From Prosapia bicincta (Eukaryota > Arthropoda > Insecta > Hemiptera > Cercopidae), in the NCBI GenBank assembly GCA_036971475.1, contig JBAIZL010000002.1, positions 18,601,067 to 18,665,066 of the forward strand: 64,000 bases of DNA, in the 5' to 3' direction. The notes beneath the pieces are model-generated. The model ran no database searches and was not told where the DNA came from. It saw only the letters and a program-made list of their open reading frames with translations. A program made the translations under genes and the position numbers. This document shows, piece after piece, positions 40,733-51,348 of this stretch; positions within the stretch are counted from its first letter, which is position 1, and each line of letters opens with the position of its first letter.

Positions 40733-40763
<31 letters not shown>
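40733..40763. repeat. (GTCT)n-(CT)n
   Basis: Short composite simple repeat. A degraded GACA repeat also lies at 11132-11200. Confidence 0.85.
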
Positions 40764-41439
40764 ACACACTCTCTACTTCAATATGGTACAAGTACATCCC
40801 CTTAATCCGTACTCTTTCTAAGTTATAATATTTTAATTAACGAAGAAGGATTTGTATATTAAATAATACTAAGTTTTTGATTATCTATATGCATTTGCCT
40901 CTGCAAAATATTATTATTCACAACTAACAACTAGTTAAAAATGTCTTTGTTAAATCGAATAAGTATAGCAGACGAACAATGTATAATTTTGGCATGCGAT
41001 TTCATTTCATGGTTCTGAAACATAAATAAAATTGCGAAATCGTTTACGATTAACAATATTGAAAGGCTCCAGATTTTTATTGACGATTTAGACGAAGGTG
41101 TCGTCAGAAAGTTTTTTCTACCACTGTATTCCGAATATGGAGTGGATACATTCGTAGGTTTTTTGTCTAGTTAAATGTCCAATGTTTGGATCTTTCTTAC
41201 GTTAGTAAGGTCCTGGTAATGTTGGCTGCGATTCCTTACGTTAATAAATATTTCCGTGACACCTTATTAAAGATCTCTCAAGTTGCTAGCATTAGCACTT
41301 GTTTGGAACTAGGGATTGACGATATTTTCTGTCACGGTGACTTGTCACTGATATTTGTTTGTCGCTGGTGGTGTCAGTGACAAAATGTGGAAAATGCCAG
41401 TTCCAGTGAAAATAGATCGATCGGATGTTGCCTTTGTTG

Positions 41440-41685
41440 GGTTTGGGCAAAAAGTCGCTGTCACTGGACGAAACAGCTGTCATTGGTTGATTTATCGCTG
41501 TCACCGGCTCGGTTCTTACCGCTCGGATCACGGCGCCGATTACTGTGCAGTTTCGTGGACTGAAGGAGAGAAGGGGAATTGTCTCTGTTGTGATTGGGCA
41601 AAATGTCGCTTACGTGACTGAAAAGTTACTGATAATTTTCAACGGCTGTCATTGGTTGATTTGTCGCTGTCACTGGTTCTACTCA
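41440..41685 (+). repeat. Direct repeat pair
   Basis: GGGCAAAAAGTCGCTGTCAC then GGCTGTCATTGGTTGATTTA-like sequence (41446-41510) recurs as GGGCAAAATGTCGCTTACGT and GGCTGTCATTGGTTGATTTG (41596-41675). The second copy has extra bases in between. Overlapping open frames here are unrecognised. Confidence 0.6.
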
Positions 41686-42146
41686 TTTACGTCGTGTGTA
41701 AGTGGTCAATTTGTGTCATGTTTCAAGATAGTGACAGTGTTGTGTACAGTAGACGCTATTTAGCACTCGGTAGTTTGTTCTTAAATTCGGAGCTCATTTT
41801 TAAATCAAATGAGACATCCAAAAATAAAAAAAGGCGAGGTAATTAATCACTTCGCTAGTTTGGTATGCCTGTCTGTTATTGGGACATACAGAGCTATCTC
41901 AGTATTCCTGGTCAACGCTACTAAAGTCACTGATCCAAATCTGGCATCGTCACTAAAATCACCGATCCGTTATAGTCACTGGGCCGACCATCCCTATTTG
42001 GAATGTGTTATTAGCACTTGTTATCGCACAAGCACTGAGGCCTCATGTTCAAACATGTATTATTTGTCTTTGAATAGGTGTCGTCAGTCTGCAATATTTT
42101 CAGAGAATAAATAAAGGGTACAAACGTATACTCATATGTACAAAAC

Positions 42147-42199
42147 TATCGATAGTTACTATCGCTGGGTTCCAACTATCGATACATCGATAGTACTAT
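42147..42199. promoter_or_regulatory. Cluster of TATCGATA motifs
   Basis: TATCGATA occurs at 42147-42154 and 42177-42184, CATCGATAG at 42185-42193, and further TATCG steps at 42160 and 42195, all within about 55 bp. In Drosophila TATCGATA is the DREF binding site, and clustered CGATA motifs bind BEAF-32 at domain boundaries. No recognisable gene follows, so function is inference only. Confidence 0.35.
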
Positions 42200-42833
42200 C
42201 GACCATCGGCCTTCCTTACATCCAATCGTTTTAGAGCAGGACTTTGGTATAACTTTAATATAGACGTTCGGCGTTAAGAAACATACTCGAAGCAGATTAG
42301 GCCCGTTTGTCAAGAAGGTTTGGATTGCAATCGCAATTAAAACATTACAAAAATTAAATTTGGTTAATGTTTAAGTGTTACTAAGCATGTTTAGGGGATA
42401 CAGCTATACTCACAAGTGGGGTAGTTGTAAGTTGTATAGATTTTAGTGAACAGTTTAATTAGACTTGTGAACGTAGCCTACGTGCCCCTGCTCACTACCT
42501 AAAAAAACTGTAATGTACAACTTGAATTTTGCTTTTTACTGAAATTCGTTTACCAATATGTTATCACAAACGTTATAGAATGTTGTTTTCTTTCATCAAC
42601 TCCTGCTTTCAGCAAACGTCTACAAGTTCTTTATTCAATAACTGTGCATGTCGCCTCATGCCTGTCCGTCATCCATGCTTAGCCTACCCATATTTTTTTT
42701 TACAAACAGATGTGTTGAGTTGGATGAGACATCGCATGGATCGTTGAGTTGAAGTATTAGGGGAACATTTTGCCATAAGTGGCGAAGTTTTCAACAAAAG
42801 CATCCAACTAGTTTAGCCTCCAATTTAAAACAA

Positions 42834-42838
42834 GTGTG

Positions 42839-42896
<58 letters not shown>

Positions 42897-42902
42897 TATG
42901 CG
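42834..42902. repeat. (GT)n
   Basis: GT tract with one TTT and two TATG interruptions. Confidence 0.9.
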
Positions 42903-44939
42903 CGCTAGTGTTAAAAACTGAACTACTTCAACTCCTAAACTTTTACGTAATATAATTTTTTTCTTTTACATTTAATTTTAATTTAAAATCCTTAACTGTT
43001 AAGCAGACTGTCCATATAAACCTACTCTTTCCTAAACAAGGCCTTATTTACCAGTCTGCTAGGAAACTTCCCGTGGTCTATTTCTTTCACTAAATTAGAA
43101 ATGTTTTTGAATAATTGTATTGTTTCAATTAATCTAGAGCATGAACCAATAGAGATGCGAGTTTGCTTCTTCCACAACAAGTGTGTTTTATACGTAATTG
43201 CTAGATTTGAAGTCTGGACAGATGGGGTTTTGTATTAAAATCAAAAGTATTAGGATTATTTTGTTATTTTCATTTTAGGTCTTTATTGCTAACGTTTTCT
43301 TAACGTTTTCACAGCTTGGTGAAGCTGGCTTTCAAATTATGTTCTAGTTTAATTTAATTTGGTACATATATAAACCTTCGGCAAAATATTCGTCAAATAA
43401 AATTAAAAATTCACCTTAAAACAAGAAAGAAGAATTGTAAGGTCTTCCCAATCAAGACTAATGATTTCTAAGACTGACATTAAAGTTTTGCTGCGTTACT
43501 CATCTTATGATCTGATTCGGTGACTGGATCCTCGTCGTATTTAACCACGATAGGGTGTTGTTACCTGAAGCAACAACAGGTAGCCTATAAGTCGCGAGCC
43601 ATAGCAAGGGAATTGGCCAGCCGATGCGTAGTGTGATGGGGGAGAACGCGGATTCAGTGATAGTGAATCTCAGTGCTATATTTGTCGGTCCGCCACAGTC
43701 CATGTGTCTTGTTTACCACTGTGCCTGGTTGTAAGAGAGGGCTAAACAGCTGTCTGGCCTCCTGCCTTTACTAGTCGGCAATCTCCTCTCCAGCACATCT
43801 CTTGCTAAATCTCGTACGTTATACACGGTGACCTAGCCGTTCTCTTACACTGCTGGCTTTCTACTGCCCTGTTAATATATGTAAACACAAGCTATGCATT
43901 TTTATTACCTTGTGTCTGCATTGCGAAGGAACAGAACAAATCGCTCTACCAATCCGTAATTGTTTATAATTATAGTTGGTCACACGTAGGTAGCGACCTT
44001 AAATGGTGAGCATGGGGGGGGGGGGGTAGAAGGTTAGGGGCAGCAAATAACCGTTCTTTATACATTATAATATGAGGCATAGTGTTTGTATTACAATCAT
44101 GTAGATTTGACAAGGCCGAAAGGCCGCTATAAATATATTTGATTTGTCATATTAACCCTATCATTCAAATAAAGGTTTCAAACAAATTACTTATAACAGT
44201 TTTCTAAACGACAACACGCCTGCTTTTTTTAGCGGTGGCCTTTGATGCAACACGCACTACAAAAAACCAAGTTTTTGAATACAGCTAGAACAAGTTTTCT
44301 ATCGATTAATCGCTCAGCAGCTTACGAGTAACCAGATTTACGTGTGATGGTTTTCTATATCTAGGTGTTGGCTTTAAAAGTAATTTTATAAAATAAATTT
44401 GTGTAAAGGGTAGTGTAAGCCTTATTATAGTATTATAAATAAAATGATTATTTTAACAACACAAAACAACAATCAATGGTTAGTTAATCAATCTTGCTGG
44501 TATGGTTTAAGATATTAAAAAACTTTTAATTACCTTCCATTCCCTGTAAAACTTTTATATTAAACGTAGAAACTTTAAAAGTTGCATCATTGCAAAACAG
44601 TATCTTGTAGCAAAAACTTGAGTAAAGGAAACAAGGTATTAAGTATTCAGTTGCAAATCTTGTTAAATATACATTAGTCTAAGTTGGAGTAAAAATGCGA
44701 AATCGTAAATTTTATTTTTATTTTCTCTTTGCCAAATTTAAAACTTGAATAAATAAACAAAGACGTTTTTGTTGAGGAACAGAAATATAACCGTTTAAGG
44801 ATGTTTATATTATATATGATACAATACACTTCCAATTAATGTATTGTTTTAGACATTTCTTGGTTGTAGTTGTTTGTTATGTTCTACTTTATCCAAAAGT
44901 AGGTTGTATTTAGACTTGTAAATATATGGTCGCCGAAGA

Positions 44940-45549
44940 AATATTAGGATATGCCCTAATTGGAGAGTATCGCACGAGCGAGCGTTCATTTATGGATGCT
45001 ACATCGGACGATGAAAATATCAAACACATAAGCAATTAGTAAATCGTCCTATTTGAACTTGAGATGCGTTCGCATGATGAGGGAGATTGCGCGTACTTGT
45101 TTGTTTCAACATCGCGCCGCGTATATAGGCCAATCTCGTCCAAACCCAAACATGTGCATGGGGAGGGGGTCGGCGTATTTGGTGCAGTCGGCGACTGATG
45201 AACCGGGCAACAGAACGCTTTATCGCTCGAAAACAAACCAGTTTGTTTTCATCACGCTATCAATATCTTATTTTTAAATTTGATATGGATTTTGAAGAGA
45301 AATTGATAAATGAATTCGCTTATTGAGGCCACTCCACTCCCCATGCACATGTTCGGTGTGGACGCTATTGGCCTATGTACGCGGCGTCATATTGAAACAA
45401 ACAAGTACGCGCAATCTCCCTCATCATGCGAACGCATCTCAAGTTCAAATAGGACGATTCACTAATTGCTTATGCATTTGATGATTTCATCGTCCGTTGC
45501 AGCATCCATCGATGAACGCTCCCTCGCGCGATACTCTCCTATCAGGACA
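44940..45549. mobile_element. Long-terminal-inverted-repeat element, about 0.6 kb
   Basis: Arms of about 180 bp (about 44962-45140 and 45355-45545) pair: GGAGAGTATCGC / GCGATACTCTCC, TAGTAAATCGTCCTATTTGA and CATCATGCGAACGCATCTCA, GTACTTGTTTGTTTCA. The middle of about 200 bp is unpaired. GCCGAAG occurs just outside both ends (44932-44938 and 45550-45556), a possible 7-bp target duplication. No transposase. Long arms suggest a Mutator-like or foldback type, unproven. Open frames in the arms are not recognisable proteins. Confidence 0.8.
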
Positions 45550-45689
45550 GCCGAAGTCCAGCTCTATATTGAGTCTAGCTAACAGGACTTAATATTTCTT
45601 GCCGAGAGTAGATGTTTATTCGTCCCTCACATTACCATGTGCAGTAGGGAAAGGGACGTCAGTAGCTTATTACAGTATTTGTTTGGAAA

Positions 45690-46090
45690 TTATTAAATGC
45701 CTCCTATTAGCTCATCCTCTCCTTAGGCCTATATATATCTTGTTCAAAATTTCAATCTTTAATAAAAATACGTTTTATTCATCCAACAACGTTCAAATAC
45801 ATTTTTGTTAACTTGTAGTAAATGACAACTAATGTTAACACAGTTTTTTCAAATATTTATTCAATAGTTAAATTATAAAAATTTAGGGATCTAGGCCCGA
45901 TTCAATCTAAGTATCTCCATATTCAAAGTATAGTGCTTTTGGCTGTGAGCCAACTTTCCTATAGCTAGATTTTCTCAAAAATTTATATGCATTTTTTTTG
46001 TTCACAGCTGATTGTGGTCGAAACCTCCATTGTGCAACCTTACGTTGTTGCCATGGTTACAACACAATATCATAAGTAGTGTTCTAGGAT
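45690..46090 (-). repeat. SINE-like repeat, degraded tRNA-like segment
   Basis: On + it reads CTCCTATTAGCTCATCCTCT, TATATATCTTGTTCAAAATT, GTAGTAAATGACAACTAATG, then a degraded tRNA-like part (45885-45955), then CGAAACCTCCATTGTGCAAC and GTTGCCATGGTTACAACACA. The same blocks in the same order occur at 24785-25110 and, inverted, at 9886-10407. An R1 5'-end fragment follows at 46310-46445. Confidence 0.7.
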
Positions 46091-47039
46091 AAAAAATGAA
46101 TTAAAGAATAAAATAAAGGAACAAACTGGATTAATGGTATCGAAACTTCCTTCACAAACGGACAATTCGAAAGGGAAGTGAAAAGAAACTACGACAAGAA
46201 AAAAGAAAGCGTATAAAGAGTAACAAACAAAAACAATAGTCCAACACCATACATAGAAAGGAAAATTCGCTTTCTATTTTGGCACTTAGTATTGTTATTC
46301 TGTCATATGTATATACATACTTATATTAGTTGCAATTATAAAATTAAAAAAAAACTAAAATAATTTTTTTTGTTGACTTCAATAGGAATTGAGTAAAAAT
46401 TTGTATTATTTCATGTTACATCTTTTTTTCTATTACTTGTTTAGTAGCAGCTTCCAACAGTTAGCCTTTTAAGGAATATTAGTAGCCTCCTTGTATACGC
46501 TAGGTACTTACCAACAGTATACCTAGTATACGTTTTCAATATTTGAACACGGTTGAACCGAAATAGCATGCGTAAGCAAGAGCTTAAGCAGCCCGACGCT
46601 AGACACCGCAGATTGTATTTCTCTGTGAGCAGGAGCGCTATAAAGATGTAACACTAAAATAGGAGAGAGCATTATGACGTCACACGTTCTTCAGCTCTCT
46701 TGAAACTATTGTCCACTTTTAGTTGTCTGTTTCGTCGACTATTTGTAGAGCAATAGTTTATCAGCAAGTATATATACGTAACCGTAGTTTTATTAGTTGG
46801 TGTCAAGGGCGCAGCGAGGGGATTATAGTGTGATAAAGTGTTTTCTAAATCTTTATAGCTATAGAAATTACTTTAATTCATAATTATTTCAAACTCTCAT
46901 AAAGTATTTCAATTATTACAAGTCCATAGATTTGCGAAGCCTGTCGGTGCTATGCTGTGATCTGTTTAGTGGAGACAGAGGTTTTATCGCGGTAAAATAG
47001 AGTATCATTAAATTATTTCTTTCCATTAGTTCACACTCT

Positions 47040-47040
<1 letters not shown>

Positions 47041-47108
<68 letters not shown>

Positions 47109-47140
47109 CATATATATATATACACATACATATATATATT

Positions 47141-47210
<70 letters not shown>
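47041..47210. repeat. (TA)n with CATA steps
   Basis: About 170 bp; lies inside the R1 copy at 47018-47725. Confidence 0.95.
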
Positions 47211-47214
<4 letters not shown>

Positions 47215-47330
47215 TTTCAAAAACAAGAATACTTTTAATGCATATATTATTCAAAGCTTTTCGCTGATAAAACAGTACCAGCATCTTCAGGAAAATAATT
47301 ATCTTCAGGAGGATAATTTAATTTAATTTA
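47209..47330. mobile_element. Penelope-like 3'-end fragment inside an R1 (TA)n
   Basis: AATATTTCAAAAACAAGAAT, ATTCAAAGCTTTTCGCTGAT and ACCAGCATCTTCAGGAAAAT match the blocks at 11.8-11.9 kb closely. On its left is (TA)n and on its right the continuation of an R1 repeat, so it interrupts that repeat. Confidence 0.5.
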
Positions 47331-48988
47331 CATATATTGTTCAAATTTTCAATCATTAATAAAATACTTTTTATTCATCCCCTCAAGCTAAAATATATTT
47401 TTTTAAACTTTTAGTGGATGACAATTGATGTTAATACAGTTTTTTCAAATATTAATTACTTAATTAAATTTAGTAATGAATTAATTTTTGGTTTTATATG
47501 GGAAACACTTTTCACAAAATAAGTGATAACATATGCTTTCACAGAACAGCTGATTTTATGTTATAGATTGTGTGGGAGAACAGCTGTTTTATCGCAAACG
47601 TTAGGTTACTTTATTTATAATAATTGTAATTATTTATTAAAAAGTAACTAAAATACAATTTTCTTTTATTGACTTAAGTAGGAAACTGACGTCGATATTT
47701 TGTTTTTGTTTATATGACTTGTTTTCTACTTAAGTTGGGGCCTGTTTTCGAATTTGTGTGTGCGTAAAAAGAAGAATCAAGGTTACCGGAATCTTTTTAG
47801 GATTAAAAATTGTACTTTTAAGAAGTGAGATACTTGCAAATGTTCTTACTACTGGATTTCCTTTGCAAGTATAAACTTTATGACAAACGGCATTTTCAGA
47901 ATAAAGTGAACAGTGACACTTGAAAAGTTTCACTCTTGGTGAATATATATATAATAACCTAATTTATTTAAAATATTACTTTTTCCTTTAGGTTATATAT
48001 TTAATTTCCTTACCTTCTATGGTCAGACCTTCAGGTTTAAAAATAAGTAACAATCATATAAAATTTTACAGCACTTGCATTTATTCCTGACATTTATTTA
48101 TTACACTTTATACAAAATTACCTTAATACTACTTAGTGACAAGATTGATTGCTTAACTAATGTTACAATTACTAAAAAGGTGGACTCTTGAGGCTTTAGG
48201 TCTTAATACAATAAAGTTTAATAATTACAGTGTTATTTGCTCTTTCTCTCGGTTCGTTATTATGGATCTTTTATAAATAAGAAAGTGATGAAAAAAACTA
48301 GATTAATATTTGATACCAATGAATTTAAAATTGTTCTGAATTTATTAGGTTTATAAAGCTCTGTTGGCTAATTTTAATATATGAAGAAAGTACTTATTGT
48401 TTGTTGAGTTCCTGGAATCTTGGCCGTTGATAGCTGCTTGGCTGCACTTTTCAGATAACTAACTTACTTTTCTAATTCTTTACTAAATCATTTACGTCGC
48501 ACTTTTAAATTATACACACAAAAACTTGTAATTCTCTTAATTCCATTAACAAAATTTACCCCTTTAACATTGCTGACACTTGGACCCCCCAATACGGCTG
48601 TCCTCTTCTGAACTTTCTCCAAGACTCCCTCTCGATCACTACCTTTTCCAACCCCGCATCATCTCTCCCCCTCACGTATTTTAGTTAATTTGGTTATCCC
48701 CACACCCATTTACAAAGAGCTTTCTCTAACGGTACAGTGTTATTATAAACCAGGTATTTTGGTCCTTGGAAACTCCCATCTTAAAATACTTGGACCCATC
48801 TTTTTTTAAAGGTTCCCACAGCCCCTGTATGACTATACTTGAAATAAAGCAATGGTTAAGTACTTTTTCCGTATTCTAGTAATTCTATTATCCATATTCT
48901 TGTCACTCTTCGCTTAATATTTCTATCGACTACTGTTCTTTTTGGATATCAACTAAATTTATTCTCTAACCTCATACGTTTATGTTAT

Positions 48989-48990
<2 letters not shown>

Positions 48991-49049
<59 letters not shown>

Positions 49050-49074
49050 ATATTATAGTAGCGTATATTTACTC

Positions 49075-49132
<58 letters not shown>
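48991..49132. repeat. Two (TA)n tracts
   Basis: 48991-49044 and 49077-49132, separated by about 30 bp. No R1 ends are seen beside them. Confidence 0.95.
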
Positions 49133-49137
<5 letters not shown>

Positions 49138-49180
49138 TATATTCATCAGAACATGTTGCCTTTAAATTCCCTAGTTTTGA

Positions 49181-49366
49181 TGTGATTGTAAGGTTGTTAG
49201 GTTGTTAGAGGACGTACGCGACTGTAAATGTACACAAATTGAGACTAAAGTGTGTTTTTCTTTAAATGATTGTCAATTGTGCAAAACGAAAACCTTTCTA
49301 AATGAACTCACTCCGTGTGGTAACGTTGAATCTCGAGAGAAAGTCGTCTTAAAAAAATTTGCTTGA
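49181..49366 (+). other. Unidentified Cys-rich open fragment, 61 codons
   Basis: A stop-free stretch between TGA at 49178-49180 and TGA at 49364-49366 has no start codon and contains [33 protein letters not shown] and LTPCGNVE: nine Cys in 61 residues, with normal-looking amino-acid composition in otherwise A+T-rich DNA. It may be an exon or a decayed transposon domain. It sits about 50 bp right of a (TA)n tract. I do not recognise the family. Confidence 0.3.
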
Positions 49367-51276
49367 CCGGTGACGAGGGACCTTTCAGCAGGCATTACTC
49401 CTCGCGTGCCTTGAGGTTTACTACCCTTATTTTGCACCCCTGAAAGCTTTTTGCTTTAGACAAATACTGTTTATTTTAATTTTGATCATATTTTAAATTT
49501 TTATGTATTTTAAATATAATAAAATACGTTATTATTATTATACCTATTGATATCATGTCTCAGAGATCTAGGAAGTCTGAATTTCTTGAAACCACGTTTG
49601 GTTACACCTATGGAGTTGTGTATTGCCAGTGACGTAATAAACAGGCATTCATTTGTAAGGATTAAACAATAAATTCAATAGAATAAAAGATTGTAGAATA
49701 TCCGTCTAAAGAATAAAACAATTCAATTTTTCCATAACCACACCTAATTATAATCAATCTAATTATCAATCTTCATTGATTATCACTCTTTCATTAACTC
49801 TTACCGAATTCCAGAATTTTGGAATTTATGTTGTACAAGACTTATTTTTTGGAGTCTAGTTCCAGCACTAGTGAAGGCTACAGGTACTTTCCTGTCGACT
49901 CATTTTATTTTACTAATATTTCACAGTGAAATATTTAATTAAAACAATAAACATCATTTACTGTATACATTTTTTTGGTATGAACTAATCTTGTTTTATT
50001 AACTTTCCTACAAAAATAAAGTAAAATATTCCATTTTCAACAATAATCTCTGTGGGTTTGTAAAGTTTGGGTTAAACAAGCATCAGATGACAGTAGGAAA
50101 ATATTAATCTTGAAATTATGGCAAGACGTTTTCATAACGTGCTTGTTATTTTTTAAAATTCTATATTTACTCAAAATGTTATTGGTCCTAGGAGTTTAAA
50201 AAAAATCATTGCTTCAACGTGATATTGTTTAAGATATGCAAATTAATGATTATTTTATTATAATAGTTATGCATTAATTTTGCTATTAGTGTAGGCCTAA
50301 TCGAATTTAATAATATTACATTGAATAAATCGTTCATTATGGATCTAAATGGGACTCCTCACATGTAGGCCTACGTCTTAGAATCAGACACCCAAACGGC
50401 TTCGAGTATTAAGGTGATATTTTTGTTTAGCTTGTGAGAAACCTGGACAGAGTGAAAAAGCCAAGACAGGAAATAAAGTTAACATTTTCTCAGTTGTTAA
50501 TATGACTTCCTGTGGTATAAGTTGAAAGTAGGAAAGCACCCAGGTAGTTGACCAATATGAGCGGATATTCCAGACCAGTCCGAACCTGCAAATGTAGACC
50601 CAATCAGCTAATAGTAATATTTACTTTAGTTGATGCACGACAATTATGCGCAGACGCACTCGATAGTTTCTTATGCAAGGGAATTGTTTTAAATTGGTGC
50701 ATTAGTTTTTTTAAAATGAAATTGTGTGTAGAATTTCCAAAAAATACTGTGTTTTAATGAAATGAGTGTCGTTTCTTTTATATAAATGAAGCATATTTCA
50801 TCAAATAAGGTAACAGTCATTCCGTTTATTTATATTTAACTACATTTTAAATAAAGAAACAAGAGTGAGGTTATTTGTATGTTGGCGTCATCTGTAGGCA
50901 TATATTAGCAATTTCAGCATTCATTGGTTTTGTTATTAGGCTATATCACCACAGAATCCGGATATTCATAGATCATTATACAGTACATGAAATGCAGTTC
51001 AAATAATAAGCTTAGGCCTATAACCTATGTGTAAACATCAACTTGGTAAATATATAGAATTAATGACATTGGTTCTAACAATTTTTTTTTTGTTATTATG
51101 TTACTCGTTTTAATGTGTAGAACACGAATATCAACTTTTTTCCCGCGGAAAGTACGGAAAGTTACTTTTTTCACAAAATAAATGTTAAGTTGTAAAGGCA
51201 TGTAGGCCTATAGAGTTAACCAGGCGCGCAGTAGCTACAGCACACTGCTCTATGTCTAGAGCTGATTTGTAATTTT

Positions 51277-51348
51277 AAACATTACTAAATGCCTATATTA
51301 AAATGTACCTACGAAGTATCCAGTCAGGGTAGATTTGGTTGTAATTTT
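51277..51348 (+). repeat. Inverted satellite monomer at the array edge
   Basis: This is one nearly complete 75-bp monomer in the opposite orientation to the array that starts at 51383. It is separated from the array by about 34 bp that are not repeat-like. Its reverse complement carries AAAATTACAACCAAATCT, where array monomers have AAAACTATAACC. That variant is shared with the lone copy in the Helitron near 22.85 kb. The pair forms an inverted repeat of about 35 well-matched bp around the spacer. Confidence 0.85.

Larger units (their letters stand above)
40586..44939. other. No gene recognised
   Basis: Holds the direct repeat at 41440, the TATCGATA cluster, a GT tract and a poly-G run near 44017. 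Overlapping frames at 41355-42114 (up to 101 codons) lie in less A+T-rich DNA but match nothing I know. Confidence 0.5.
47018..47725 (-). repeat. R1 copy with long (TA)n and an inserted fragment
   Basis: The 3' end (CCATTAGTTCACACTCTCCT) runs into (TA)n with a few CA steps (47041-47210). After the Penelope-like fragment it resumes (TATTGTTCAAATTTTCAATC, TAGTGGATGACAATTGATG) and ends TTATTGACTTAAGTAGGAAA and TTTATATGACTTGTTTTC. Confidence 0.8.
47726..51276. other. No gene recognised
   Basis: Holds two (TA)n tracts and the Cys-rich fragment at 49181. The left flank of the satellite (50.3-51.27 kb) shows no transposon end. Confidence 0.5.

Noticed and set aside
41355..42114. Host exons in the less A+T-rich stretch
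   Set aside because: Several overlapping frames in different phases, direct-repeat content, no splice-flanked conserved motif.
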